Positions 8,514 through 16,618 of a stretch of DNA of 64,000 bases are shown piece after piece. A program made the position numbers and the translations under genes. The first letter of the stretch is position 1; the number at the start of each line of letters is the position of its first letter. This stretch comes from Clostridia bacterium (lineage in GTDB: Bacteria; Bacillota; Clostridia; Oscillospirales; Butyricicoccaceae): contig JAFSBG010000080.1 of NCBI GenBank assembly GCA_017441945.1, positions 1-64,000 of the forward strand, written 5' to 3'. Below the pieces are notes generated by a model. That model did no database searches and was not told where the DNA came from. It worked only from the letters and a program-made list of their open reading frames with translations.

Positions 8514-8912
8514 TGCGGACGAGCAATGCTCGCCCCTACATCTCTACTATGTCATTCTGAGGCATAGCCGAAGAATCTCCACCCTGCAGCGCATAATCCC
8601 GTAGGGGAGGGTCTCTGCGCCCTCCCGCATCCCGCGGTTTGCACGGTACCTGCTGAGACGACTGCCTCCCTTGCCTAATGGCCCAGGCCACCCTCTCTTG
8701 ACCTACGGTCAATTCACCTTGAGGGAGGGGGACCGCTTGCGGTGGAGGGATTTACAACATCCCGCAACCCACAATCTATGTAGGGAATGGTGTCCTCGAC
8801 ATTCCGCGGACGAGCAATGCTCGCCCCTGCAATGGTTTTTCCATGGACAATTTTGTAGGGGAGGGTCTCTGCGCCCTCCCGCATCCAGCCGCTCATACAA
8901 TTCCACACAAAA
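8512..8912. repeat. Cluster of intergenic hairpin repeats (no gene)
   Basis: No credible gene lies in this 400-bp gap; it is built of short palindromic repeat units. A GCGGACGAGCAATGCTCGCC unit is at 8515-8534 and again near 8810-8830. TGTCATTCTGA with GAAGAATCTCC is at 8549-8580. A GTAGGGGAGGG...CCCTCCCGC unit is at 8601-8628 and again at 8857-8883. A module with GAGGGAGGGGGACCGCTTGC is at 8716-8755. A GTAGGGAATG...CATTCCGC unit is near 8779-8807. The same units recur near 11.6, 16.7, 22.8, 29.6 and 31.5 kb. No transposase or target duplication was seen. Confidence 0.8.
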
Positions 8913-8913
8913 C

Positions 8914-8940
8914 AAAAAGGACGGAAATCCGTCCTTTTTC
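8914..8940 (-). terminator. Terminator of the PadR-DUF2812-PhzF operon
   Basis: AAAAAGGACGG-aaat-CCGTCCTTTTT at 8914-8939, immediately after the phzF stop codon. It is symmetric and could also stop transcription from the other side. Confidence 0.88.
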
Positions 8941-9773
8941 TATATGCTTCTTATTTCATTCACATAGCCTTTGCCGCCGACGAAAACCGCTGTTATTTCA
9001 TCACCCTCATTGGAAATATCAACTATAATCTCGCTCGGCGAGCCAAGCTCATAGCCCTGCTCAAAGATATATCTGTCCTTTTTTATGCCATATTTCCACA
9101 GATAGCCTGCAAGAGCGCAGTTTGATGTGCCCGTTGCCGATTCCTCATCAATATCATAAAGGGGCGCAAAATTGCGGCAAACAGCCGTTACACCGTCATT
9201 TTTCAGCGCAAAGGCATGGACTCCCACCACATTTTTCGCTCTGCTCAGCTCTGTCATTGCGGCAAAGTCAGGCTTGAGTCCTGACAAAGCCTTTTCATCT
9301 GCTATCGGCAGCATTATGTCGCGCAAACCTGTGGAAACTATCTGAATCGGGTAGTTTTTGCCGATATCACAGGTATTTATCATATCTGCAAAGTCATTTT
9401 CCCGAAATTTTTCCGAAAACTCAGGCAGATTCTGCTCCATGAAAATCATATCGCCCTGCAGTTTTATCCGCAGAATGCCCGCCCCTGTTTCGATGGTATA
9501 TTCTGTTTTATTCAGCTTGCCAAGCTGATGAAGCACGGTGAAAGTGGCTATCGTTGCGTAACCGCACAGCGGGACTTCCTCGGCAGGAGTAAAATATTCA
9601 AGCCTGAAGTCGGCACTCTCCGACCTGCCAACAAATGCCGTCTCGGAATACCCCATAATTTTGGCAACATTCAGCTTTTCGGCGGCGGTTTCAGGGATAT
9701 TTTCCACCATAACCCCAGCCTTGTTTCCGCCCTTGCCGTCCTTTGCAAAAGCGCTTGCAACATAAATATCCAT
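8940..9773 (-). CDS. PhzF family isomerase/epimerase
   Basis: 277 residues, the normal length for the PhzF fold (two diaminopimelate-epimerase-like halves). The N-terminal half has the catalytic-site context MGYSETAFV with Glu44, matching the PhzF general base. The usual CGHAT motif is CGYAT here (70-74), and the second-half DPATGS-like motif reads ESATGTS. The family isomerises trans-2,3-dihydro-3-hydroxyanthranilate in phenazine producers, but most members have unknown substrates; no phenazine genes are nearby. It is the last gene of an operon with the DUF2812 protein, one base downstream of that stop codon, with GGTGGAGG as ribosome binding site inside the upstream gene. Confidence 0.88.
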   Translation of the reverse strand: MDIYVASAFAKDGKGGNKAGVMVENIPETAAEKLNVAKIMGYSETAFVGRSESADFRLEYFTPAEEVPLCGYATIATFTVLHQLGKLNKTEYTIETGAGILRIKLQGDMIFMEQNLPEFSEKFRENDFADMINTCDIGKNYPIQIVSTGLRDIMLPIADEKALSGLKPDFAAMTELSRAKNVVGVHAFALKNDGVTAVCRNFAPLYDIDEESATGTSNCALAGYLWKYGIKKDRYIFEQGYELGSPSEIIVDISNEGDEITAVFVGGKGYVNEIRSI

Positions 9774-9774
9774 A

Positions 9775-10989
9775 CTATTCCTCCACCATCATTGCAATTT
9801 TGTCAAAATGCTGGCTTAAATCGGCATAGCCGCGGTAGAATACGCTGATAACACGATTGCCGTTACGAGCAAACACCCACGTTACATTCTCGTTATCGTT
9901 CTTCAGAATATATCCTTCTTCGATACCATCATAAGCAATTTCTATGCGGTTAAAGCCTTCAGGGGTGTCAAGATTTTCAATGCGGAAGGTCTGCTTATGC
10001 AGATCATCAAGCAGGGCATCCGCCATAAAGCCAAGACGGAGGTCGTAGTGCTTTATCTCCATCTGGGGCTCGTAAGGCTTTTCGTTGTGCTTCCAGAATT
10101 TGCCGAAAATCTCGCCGCCCGAGTGGATTTCATACCAGAAATTGGTCAGCGGCGACCAGTTTCGCACGCTGAAATTGGTGTAATCCTGTCCGTTATACTT
10201 ATATTTTGCGTTGTATTTAAAGCCCTTGCCTTCGATTTCATCCAGCTGCATAACATAGAAATCAGGGGCGTGGAGCTTATCGTGGACCGTGCTTCCCGAA
10301 CGGTAAATGCCGTAAAACGGCAGGAAATATGTGCATATCATTGCAGCTATCAGCAGAATGAAAATCAATACACGATAAAAATTGAAACGGGAATATTTCT
10401 TGTCGTGGGTGAGCTGCTCGCCAGACTGGAGACGGTTAAGCAATTTCTTTACCTTTATATAGTCCCAGATACAGTCAAACCACAGTATCGGATAAAGGGC
10501 GAAGATGAAAACAAGCGCAATGCTGCGGTCACTCTCCACCATATCAATGACAGGAGTATTGCCGCCAAACCACATAAAAATTATCAGCGCGCATATAAGA
10601 ATACCCGAAATAATCGAGAAAATCATATTTTTTCGGGCAGATTTCAGCACCTTTTTATAGACTTCGCTTTGAATTTCAGTATCAGTATGAATCTCGGCGG
10701 CATCTTCATCGGCACGCCATATAAAGGCATATTTAGAATAGCGACAGACGAAATCCCAGCCGAAGCTTTCATACATATCGCTGACATCCTGTTTAGGATA
10801 TTCCTGCTCCATATCTTCCTTAGGCTCAAGACGGTATTTCATACGCTTTGGCTCACACTTTTCAAACAGAGCGTAAAGGCTCCATATACCCTTGAGCGCC
10901 CAGCCTTTTTCAGCCATATCGGATGCCCAGTTTTCAAAAATCTCGGTATCAAACATACTGCAAGGGATGATTTTAAGCTTATATTTCAT
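9775..10989 (-). CDS. DUF2812 domain membrane protein
   Basis: 404 residues from the ATG at 10989, which follows AGGAGG; a start ten codons further upstream has no such site. The N-terminal 110 residues match the DUF2812 type (KYKLKIIPCSMFDTEIFENW and the WAxKGWAL pattern). Three hydrophobic segments follow: IFSIISGILICALIIFMWF, a stretch around ALVFIFALYPILWFD, and FYRVLIFILLIAAMICTYF. DUF2812 genes are commonly found next to PadR regulators in Firmicutes, as here, suggesting a regulated membrane stress or efflux-related protein, but no activity is known. It overlaps the padR 3' end by 11 bp, so translation is probably coupled. Confidence 0.85.
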   Translation of the reverse strand: MKYKLKIIPCSMFDTEIFENWASDMAEKGWALKGIWSLYALFEKCEPKRMKYRLEPKEDMEQEYPKQDVSDMYESFGWDFVCRYSKYAFIWRADEDAAEIHTDTEIQSEVYKKVLKSARKNMIFSIISGILICALIIFMWFGGNTPVIDMVESDRSIALVFIFALYPILWFDCIWDYIKVKKLLNRLQSGEQLTHDKKYSRFNFYRVLIFILLIAAMICTYFLPFYGIYRSGSTVHDKLHAPDFYVMQLDEIEGKGFKYNAKYKYNGQDYTNFSVRNWSPLTNFWYEIHSGGEIFGKFWKHNEKPYEPQMEIKHYDLRLGFMADALLDDLHKQTFRIENLDTPEGFNRIEIAYDGIEEGYILKNDNENVTWVFARNGNRVISVFYRGYADLSQHFDKIAMMVEE

Positions 10990-11299
10990 TATTTGCCTCC
11001 TTTTCTCCGTCGATGACACACATTCGCAAACGATTCCATTCGTCCTTGTACATCTGTCTGCCCTTTTCGGTGATTTTATAAATGCGTTTTCTGCCGATGA
11101 CCTCGGTTTCCTCTATCATTTTCTCCTCCTCAAACTTGGAAAGGAGGGTGTAAAGAGTGCCCGGACCGATGGTAATGCGCCCTTTGGTGCGCTCTTCGAT
11201 GAACTGGGCTATTTCTATGCCGCATTTTTCGCCAGAAATGAAGGACATCAGCACATAATACATTGTTTCTGAAAATACTTCAAAGGCTTTTTTCGCCAT
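10979..11299 (-). CDS. PadR family transcriptional regulator
   Basis: 106 residues from the ATG at 11299, chosen because AAAGGAGTG precedes it. It shows the PadR winged-helix pattern: GxxxAQFIEERTKGRITIGPGTLYTLLSKFEEEKMIEE, then RKRIYKITEKGRQM for the wing. PadR proteins repress nearby genes and are released by small ligands. This one heads the operon with DUF2812 and PhzF, and its promoter carries inverted repeats that are good candidates for autoregulation. Confidence 0.93.
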   Translation of the reverse strand: MAKKAFEVFSETMYYVLMSFISGEKCGIEIAQFIEERTKGRITIGPGTLYTLLSKFEEEKMIEETEVIGRKRIYKITEKGRQMYKDEWNRLRMCVIDGEKEANNEI

Positions 11300-11327
11300 G
11301 GGAACACTCCTTTCTTGTCGCTTCGCT

Positions 11328-11531
11328 CTCCCAATCAAGCTGGCTTGATTGGGGACCCATCAAAGATTCCCTCTCTTTATAAGATATCTTACTTTCAGCG
11401 AAATGAATTCGCAGAAAGCGGAGAGTGCGGTGCTTAATTTATTAAACAAAAACATACCATTCAAAGTAAGCCGGGAATATTTCTTTAATATCGTCTATCG
11501 ATATTATAACATCGAGTGTCGATATTGTCAA
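11328..11531 (-). promoter_or_regulatory. PadR operon promoter with candidate operator and hairpin-rich 5' UTR
   Basis: Perfect sigma-A promoter on the minus strand: TTGACA (11526-11531), 17-bp spacer, TATAAT (11503-11508). The spacer holds ATCGA-gtg-TCGAT (11511-11523) and the palindrome TATCGATA (11496-11503) overlaps the -10 and start site. These sit exactly where a repressor would block polymerase, so PadR binding is inferred. The about 200-nt 5' UTR has two hairpins: 11392-11418 (CTTTCAGCGAA with TTCGCAGAAAG) and 11330-11353 (CCCAATCAAG-ctgg-CTTGATTGGG). Confidence 0.75.
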
Positions 11532-11552
11532 GGGATAAACTTTTATGAGCAA

Positions 11553-11648
11553 TTACGTAGGGGCGGGATGACCCCGCCCGCGGGAGGCGGAACGCCTCCC
11601 CTACATACAGAAAGATTCTTCGAGCTACGCACTCAGAATGACATAATT
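11553..11648. repeat. Composite intergenic repeat (GTAGGGG hairpins plus TGTCATTCTGA unit)
   Basis: On the minus strand this reads TGTCATTCTGAG, a variable hairpin, CGAAGAATCT, then GTAGGGGAGG...GCCTCCCGC and GGGCGGGG...CCCGCCCCTAC. The same order of units is found at 8549-8628 and 22757-22830. No coding potential. Confidence 0.75.
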
Positions 11649-11654
11649 CAGCAA

Positions 11655-11716
11655 TACGAAAAAACGACCCATCCGGTGAGTACAAGTAATATTACCTAAT
11701 CACCAGATGAGCCGTT
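11655..11716 (-). terminator. Terminator of the NlpC/P60 gene
   Basis: A 17-bp stem (11663-11679 with 11700-11716, three G-T pairs) with a 20-nt loop, followed on the minus strand by TTTTTT. It lies 42 bp after the stop codon. Confidence 0.85.
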
Positions 11717-11757
11717 TAACTTTTCAATTTTAAGTGTGCAGCACTACGGCTGCCAGA

Positions 11758-12639
11758 TTAAAGTACGCGTCTTGCGCCCCAATAATATGTATTATAGTAG
11801 CCGGATGTCATTGTATCGATTTCAACAGCTCTGCCAGGCTTTACAGCGTGGATGAAGTTGCCGTTACCAATATAGATACCAACGTGACCGACAGACTTGC
11901 TGCCTGGGGATGAGAAGAACACGAGATCGCCAAGCTGGAGCTCGCTCTTGGAAACCTTATAGCCATTGGATGTCTGTGCGGAAGAGGAGCGGTTGAGCTT
12001 GATGCCGAACTGCTTATAAACATAGGATGTAAAGCCTGAACAGTCAAAGCCGCTTGGGGATGCGCCGCCGTATACATACTTTACGCCGAGATACTGCTTA
12101 GCCTTGTTTACAACCTGCTGACCCTTGCTTACTTCAGCTTCAGCCTTATCAGCCTCTGTGAGTTCAACAAATTCAACATAATCAGGGCTGATATAGCCTG
12201 TTGTGCCCTTGTACTTGACCTTGAGCCAGCCATTGTTGATGCCGATGATTTCAGCAACGCCGCCTTCGTAAATCTTGCCGATTACGTCGCCTTCAAGGCT
12301 TGGCTTATTTCTGATGTTGAGAGCGCTTGCTGTAACCTTTGCACCGCCGCCGTTGTCAACATTCCATACGTCCTTGAGTTCAACATAGTCCTTTGCAACG
12401 TAGCCGACTGTACCGGATGCGGAAACCTTATAGAAATCGTCCTTTTCATCGAAAACAGAGAGGTCTGTTGCCTCAGGGAGCTTCTTGAGAATATTGGACT
12501 GTGTTGTAGCTTCTGCTCTTAAATTGAGTACGCCAGCTGTTACAACGCCAGCCTTAAGAGAATCGAGAGCCGCTGAAGAGAAGATCAGCGACAGTGATAA
12601 AATACCTGCAGTAAGCAATGTTCTTGCCTTTTTAAACAT
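11758..12639 (-). CDS. Secreted NlpC/P60 peptidoglycan hydrolase with two SH3b domains
   Basis: 293 residues. A signal peptide (about 1-25, KKARTLLTAGILSLSLIFSS) is followed by two bacterial SH3 domains (about 30-88 and 100-158) and an NlpC/P60 catalytic domain (about 172-293). The catalytic triad is visible: Cys200 in GFDCSGF, His252 in GHVGIYIG and His264 in FIHAV. The family cleaves D-Glu-DAP (or D-Glu-Lys) bonds in cell-wall stem peptides outside the membrane, acting in daughter-cell separation or wall turnover. It is monocistronic with its own terminator. The upstream region contains AT-rich direct repeats (AGAAGTTT twice, 18 bp apart). Confidence 0.95.
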   Translation of the reverse strand: MFKKARTLLTAGILSLSLIFSSAALDSLKAGVVTAGVLNLRAEATTQSNILKKLPEATDLSVFDEKDDFYKVSASGTVGYVAKDYVELKDVWNVDNGGGAKVTASALNIRNKPSLEGDVIGKIYEGGVAEIIGINNGWLKVKYKGTTGYISPDYVEFVELTEADKAEAEVSKGQQVVNKAKQYLGVKYVYGGASPSGFDCSGFTSYVYKQFGIKLNRSSSAQTSNGYKVSKSELQLGDLVFFSSPGSKSVGHVGIYIGNGNFIHAVKPGRAVEIDTMTSGYYNTYYWGARRVL

Positions 12640-12718
12640 CTTTTCCTCCGAAATAATTACACGTGGGTTTGAAACTTCTTGTAACTTTTAAACTTCTTTT
12701 CGTGTGAATGATTACAGC

Positions 12719-12994
12719 CTACTTTAAAGCTTTATTGAGCCAGATATTGGCAATATCCATTGCTTCATAGAGGCTTGTTCTTGATGCTGACTTCTTGACT
12801 CTGTCCATCTCGCTGATGTCTGTGTCGTTGAGCTGAAGCTCGATTGTCAGCTTTGTTGCTGTCTTGATATCGTTCATATCCTTGGATTCGTGAATCTTGA
12901 TAACAATGATGTACTTGTTTTCAAGGCTTCCGTAATAGATAACGTCACCGCTTCTCATAAGAGGGTGACCTTTATATGTTAAAATGTTTTCCAT
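12719..12994 (-). CDS. Small hypothetical protein
   Basis: 91 residues from the ATG at 12994 with GAAAGG just upstream; a start 12 codons earlier lies inside the promoter. The sequence is cytosolic and mixed alpha/beta, with YKGHPLMRSGDVIYYG at the N-terminus and a repeat-rich hydrophobic strand (KYIIVIKIHES), then an acidic helix-rich C-terminus. I recognise no domain. A good sigma-A promoter lies at 13021-13049. It lies 80 bp upstream of the NlpC/P60 gene and both gene starts are surrounded by GTTAC/GTAAC motifs, so they may share a regulator. Confidence 0.75.
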   Translation of the reverse strand: MENILTYKGHPLMRSGDVIYYGSLENKYIIVIKIHESKDMNDIKTATKLTIELQLNDTDISEMDRVKKSASRTSLYEAMDIANIWLNKALK

Positions 12995-13020
12995 AGTACC
13001 AACCTTTCCATTATGATGAT

Positions 13021-13049
13021 AGTATAACACAAAAAGTTACAAAAGTCAA
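13021..13049 (-). promoter_or_regulatory. Sigma-A-type promoter for the small hypothetical gene
   Basis: TTGACT (13044-13049), 17-bp spacer, TATACT (13021-13026) on the minus strand. Confidence 0.75.
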
Positions 13050-13135
13050 ACAAAATAGTTACAAATTCCTGTAACTAATTTTTCCAATTTTTAATTTTTG
13101 GGGGATTTGGTTACAAAATGATGTTACAGAATCTT
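13031..13135. repeat. Cluster of GTTAC/GTAAC motifs
   Basis: Five copies of GTTACA-like sequence in both orientations (near 13035, 13057, 13070, 13109 and 13123), including the inverted pair GTTACaaattccTGTAAC. They cover the -35 region of the small gene and reach the 3' end of the reductase gene. They could be binding sites; the spacing is irregular. Confidence 0.45.
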
Positions 13136-14056
13136 AATTGCAAAGTCAGGGCAGGCGGCTGCGCAGTAGCCGCACAGAAGACATATCTCATTATTGCAGT
13201 TTGAACGTCCGTTTTCAATATAGAGTGCCTTCTGCGGGCAGCGCTGAGTGCATTTGCCACAGCCCGAGCAATAGTCCTCGATGTGGATATGCTTGCCCTG
13301 CACCGAATAATTTTCGGTAAAGCGTCTTTTTTCAAGGTACTCAAGATTATCTATTACCTCCTGCTCGCTCTTCATGCCGAGGGCAGTTGCCTGCTTGTAC
13401 GGGAAGTCAAAAATATAATCGAGGCACTCGGAAGCTCTCTTATAGAGGTTGCCGCCGCCGAAAGCTTTCATTGTATAAATACCGATGCCGGCATCATAAG
13501 CCTTTTTTATAGCCTTTTCCATATCCTCGCGGCCGCCGTCACAGATGCCGAGACCTGTCACATTGAGCATCGGATGGACGACGTCAAGATTATACTTTAT
13601 CGCACCTTCAACGCCAGCCACAAAATGTGTGGAAATGCCGACAGCGCGTATTATGCCCTTTGCTTTCATATCAAAAAGTGCATCAAGGGCAGGCTTGTGG
13701 CCGCGGAGAGTGTGCTCGCTCTCCTGCTCGTGGAGCATGAAAATATCGATGTAATCTCTGTCGATTTCGCGCCTTGCCTGCTCGACAGCCTGCACCGCCA
13801 TGTCGTATTCGTAGGCATAGCACTTCGATGTGAGAATAAGGTCGCACTTCGTTTTTTTAACCGCCGCACGCAGATGGTCATAATTGCGGTAATATTGGGC
13901 TGTATCAATGAAATTGATGCCCTTTTCGGCGGCAAATGCCATTACCTCCCCTGCTCTTTCTGCATCAAATCCGTACTGACAAGGGGACATTGTAAGGCTG
14001 CCGAAGCAAATCTCCGGCACTTCTATTCCTGTTTTTCCTAAAATATTTCTCTTCAT
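13124..14056 (-). CDS. Aldo/keto reductase with C-terminal 2x[4Fe-4S] ferredoxin domain
   Basis: 310 residues. The aldo/keto reductase barrel (about 1-240) keeps the full tetrad: Asp51, Tyr56 (in AQYYRNYD), Lys78 (TSKC) and His109 (MLHE). The C-terminal part binds two clusters through CSGCGKCTQRCP and CLLCGYCAAACP. It is likely an NAD(P)H-linked oxidoreductase that communicates with iron-sulfur clusters; the substrate is unknown. Its start codon overlaps the stop codon of the upstream GNAT fusion gene by one base (TAATG), so the two are translationally coupled. It is a paralogue of the protein at 843-1988, which lacks Tyr and Lys. Confidence 0.9.
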   Translation of the reverse strand: MKRNILGKTGIEVPEICFGSLTMSPCQYGFDAERAGEVMAFAAEKGINFIDTAQYYRNYDHLRAAVKKTKCDLILTSKCYAYEYDMAVQAVEQARREIDRDYIDIFMLHEQESEHTLRGHKPALDALFDMKAKGIIRAVGISTHFVAGVEGAIKYNLDVVHPMLNVTGLGICDGGREDMEKAIKKAYDAGIGIYTMKAFGGGNLYKRASECLDYIFDFPYKQATALGMKSEQEVIDNLEYLEKRRFTENYSVQGKHIHIEDYCSGCGKCTQRCPQKALYIENGRSNCNNEICLLCGYCAAACPDFAIKIL

Positions 14057-15519
14057 TATTTTATCCAGTATTCAACTATTTCAAGTGTGTTTCCGCTTAA
14101 ATTTACAACTTCATATTCCTTGACAAGCTGTCCGCCGTGCATTATCGGAATGCGTCGGCTTGGGTAATTTCGCTTGTCCACAGGGTATACTATATGGTCA
14201 TAAGGCAGAGCTTCACGGATATGGCTGATAAGGCGTGACACAGCTTCAAAGCCATAGCCATTGCCGTGGGATGCCTTTTTCGTCCAGATTCCGATTTCAG
14301 GAGAGCCTGACGGAATGTTGTGTATACCGCCAAGACCGATAAACTCATCATTTTCTTTAAGCCTTATGGCAAAAACAGTTTCCTTGCCCTTTTCCATTTT
14401 GGCAAGGGTGGTATTTACAAAGGCTTCGGTTTCGCTTATGTGCTTTGGCGCAGACGGAAACATATATGTTGTAACATCTTCGGTGAAGCTTTCAAAAACC
14501 TCAGGGATGTTGCTTTCATTCAGCGGAATAAGGTTAAGACGGGCGCTTTCAAGGGGAGCTATTGCGCCGTTTTCCTTGCTTTCTTCCCAGTTATGCGGCA
14601 GAAGGTCACGCAATGTTACGATTTCATTCTCACCCACCATAATTTCGGCATCGAGATTTTCTCTGCAAAGCTGACTCATAAACTCACGGCATCTTCCGCA
14701 AGGCGGATAAATCGTGCCTCGGTTATCAAGGGAAACAAGCTTTTTGATTTTATGCTCCCCTGCTGTCATCATAGCGGCAATCGCCGACTGAATGGCACAA
14801 AGCGAAGCTGAGCCAACGGCATCAATACAGACACCTGTGTAAATATTGTTATTATCGGTGAGAATCGCGGCGCCAACCGAGCCTGCGGCGGCATAGGGCG
14901 ACAATGTGCGGTAGCCTGTAACCGACTGAGCCGCCTTTTTAAGCTGGTCAAATCCGATAGTTTCACGATTGAAATACATATCGTCGGTGATGGCATAGAC
15001 CTTGCAGTCCATTATTTTACCCTCGCCTGTACGATAGGCTTTCTTCGCAATTCCTTCACATTTCATGCCTGATTTTTCCATAACTCTGCCCGAAGCAGGG
15101 TTATCGACAGCGTGGACAGCCGTTATCCGGTACATTCCGATGTCCTCAAAGCAATGCTTTATAATACGCCTGAGAGCCTCGGTAACGATACCCTTGCCCC
15201 AGTATTTTTCGCCGATGGCATATCCCGGCTCGCCCACATCGTCAGAGTTGATGCGCATATCCACCATGCCGACAAGGCTGTGAGTTTCTTTAAGCTCAAT
15301 ACCCCATGCAAGATATTTTTCATCGTTATAGTGAGGCAGAAAGAGGGTTTTCAGTATTTTTTCGCTTTCCGACACACTTTTATGAGGCATCCAGCGGAGA
15401 AAACGGGTGACTTTTTCGTCATTTGCCCAATTTTTATACATATCGCAGGCATCATCTGCAGTAAGCCTGCGTAAAATAAGTCTGTCTGTTTCAAGGGTTA
15501 CAGTACCCGTGAATTTCAT
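14056..15519 (-). CDS. Three-domain fusion: GNAT acetyltransferase - cytidine deaminase-like - GNAT
   Basis: 487 residues from the ATG at 15519, which has GGAG nine bases upstream; a GTG 29 codons earlier (15606) has no good site. Domain 1 (about 8-180) is a RimJ/RimL-like GNAT: ETDRLILRRLT, GEPGYAIGEKYWGKGI for acetyl-CoA binding, and NPASGRVMEKSGM. Domain 2 (about 190-312) resembles cytidine or blasticidin deaminase, with the zinc ligands Cys241 and PPCGRC (C274, C277), but the catalytic Glu of the CAE motif is Ile243 (CAIQSAI). Domain 3 (about 322-487) is a second, divergent GNAT (ESARLNLIPL). It may act on aminoacyl or nucleoside-type substrates, but the middle domain is probably binding-only. 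It is coupled to the downstream ferredoxin-type reductase. Confidence 0.82.
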   Translation of the reverse strand: MKFTGTVTLETDRLILRRLTADDACDMYKNWANDEKVTRFLRWMPHKSVSESEKILKTLFLPHYNDEKYLAWGIELKETHSLVGMVDMRINSDDVGEPGYAIGEKYWGKGIVTEALRRIIKHCFEDIGMYRITAVHAVDNPASGRVMEKSGMKCEGIAKKAYRTGEGKIMDCKVYAITDDMYFNRETIGFDQLKKAAQSVTGYRTLSPYAAAGSVGAAILTDNNNIYTGVCIDAVGSASLCAIQSAIAAMMTAGEHKIKKLVSLDNRGTIYPPCGRCREFMSQLCRENLDAEIMVGENEIVTLRDLLPHNWEESKENGAIAPLESARLNLIPLNESNIPEVFESFTEDVTTYMFPSAPKHISETEAFVNTTLAKMEKGKETVFAIRLKENDEFIGLGGIHNIPSGSPEIGIWTKKASHGNGYGFEAVSRLISHIREALPYDHIVYPVDKRNYPSRRIPIMHGGQLVKEYEVVNLSGNTLEIVEYWIK

Positions 15520-15698
15520 CTGAATCATCTCCATTGCTTTCGGAATATTTCGTTTTAAACGCTCATAGCTCCGATAATTCCGATTTTCTTCATGGTCATT
15601 CGACACTTTATAGATTTTTTCAATAAATGTGGTAAAAAATCAAAATATATGTTAATATAGATTTAATCAATAACTGCTCAAGGAGTTTTAAATATAAT

Positions 15699-16607
15699 AT
15701 GAATTTCGTACAACTTGAAGCATTTGTAGCAGTTATCCGCTACAGAAGCTTCTCCAAGGCTGCTGAAGCTATCTATCTTTCCCAGCCAACGATCAGCTCA
15801 CATATCCGCTCGCTGGAAAATGAGCTGGGCGTTCAGCTTCTCATCCGCTCCACAAAGGAAATTTATCCTTCTGCCACAGGCAGAATCTTCTACAATCACG
15901 CAACTGAGATCCTTGCTCAGCGTGACAGAGCTTTAAACGAAGTCCGTTCCTACTCCACACAGGTGCAGGGCTCATTGGAAATCGCAGCTTCCACGGTTCC
16001 TTCCCAGTATATTCTGCCGAAGGTACTTTCAAGGCTTGCAAAAAAGCATCCTGACCTTTTCTTTTCTGTCAAGCAGTATGACAGCGTACACGTTATCCAG
16101 AAAGTCATCAACATGGATGTTGAAATCGGCGTAACGGGCACTAAATTTGAAAAGAGCACCTGCGTTTTCGAGCCTTTCTTCCAGGACAGACTGGCTATCA
16201 TCACTCCTAACACTGAACTTTATCAGAATATGGACCAGATGATCAGCAAGAATGCAATTCTTTCTTCTCCGTTTATCGCTCGTGAGCCTGGTTCGGGCAC
16301 ACGAAAGGAATATGAAGACTTCCTCCGTGATATCGGCATCGACCCTAAGCAGATGCATACTGTGGCTCAGATGCAGGGTACAGAAAGTGTCAAGCAGGCT
16401 GTCAAGAACGGTCTTGGCATTGCCATTATCTCAAAGGTAGCGGCGCAGGACATCATCGACAGCGGCGAAGTGCTTGCCTTTGATTATGACAGCGACAAGC
16501 TGGACCGCAGTCTTTACTTTGTATATCTCAAGAACCGTCACCTTTCGGCTTCTGCCGAAGCATTTATGGAGGAGACAAGAAAGCTTGTCACCGTCACAAG
16601 GTTCTGA
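15699..16607 (+). CDS. LysR family transcriptional regulator
   Basis: 302 residues: an N-terminal winged helix-turn-helix (FSKAAEAIYLSQPTISSHIRSLENELGVQLL, given here only as a span at residues 18-48) and a periplasmic-binding-like effector domain (about 90-295). It resembles the CysL/selenium-associated subgroup of LysR proteins, but the effector cannot be read from the sequence. AAGGAG lies at 15680-15685. It is divergent from the GNAT fusion operon across a 180-bp region, so it may control it. A terminator follows. Confidence 0.93.
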   Translation: MNFVQLEAFVAVIRYRSFSKAAEAIYLSQPTISSHIRSLENELGVQLLIRSTKEIYPSATGRIFYNHATEILAQRDRALNEVRSYSTQVQGSLEIAASTVPSQYILPKVLSRLAKKHPDLFFSVKQYDSVHVIQKVINMDVEIGVTGTKFEKSTCVFEPFFQDRLAIITPNTELYQNMDQMISKNAILSSPFIAREPGSGTRKEYEDFLRDIGIDPKQMHTVAQMQGTESVKQAVKNGLGIAIISKVAAQDIIDSGEVLAFDYDSDKLDRSLYFVYLKNRHLSASAEAFMEETRKLVTVTRF

Positions 16608-16618
16608 TTGCCAGACGA

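Noticed and set aside
8671-8967. Short frames between ireB and phzF on both strands
   Set aside because: They lie wholly in palindromic repeats and a terminator.
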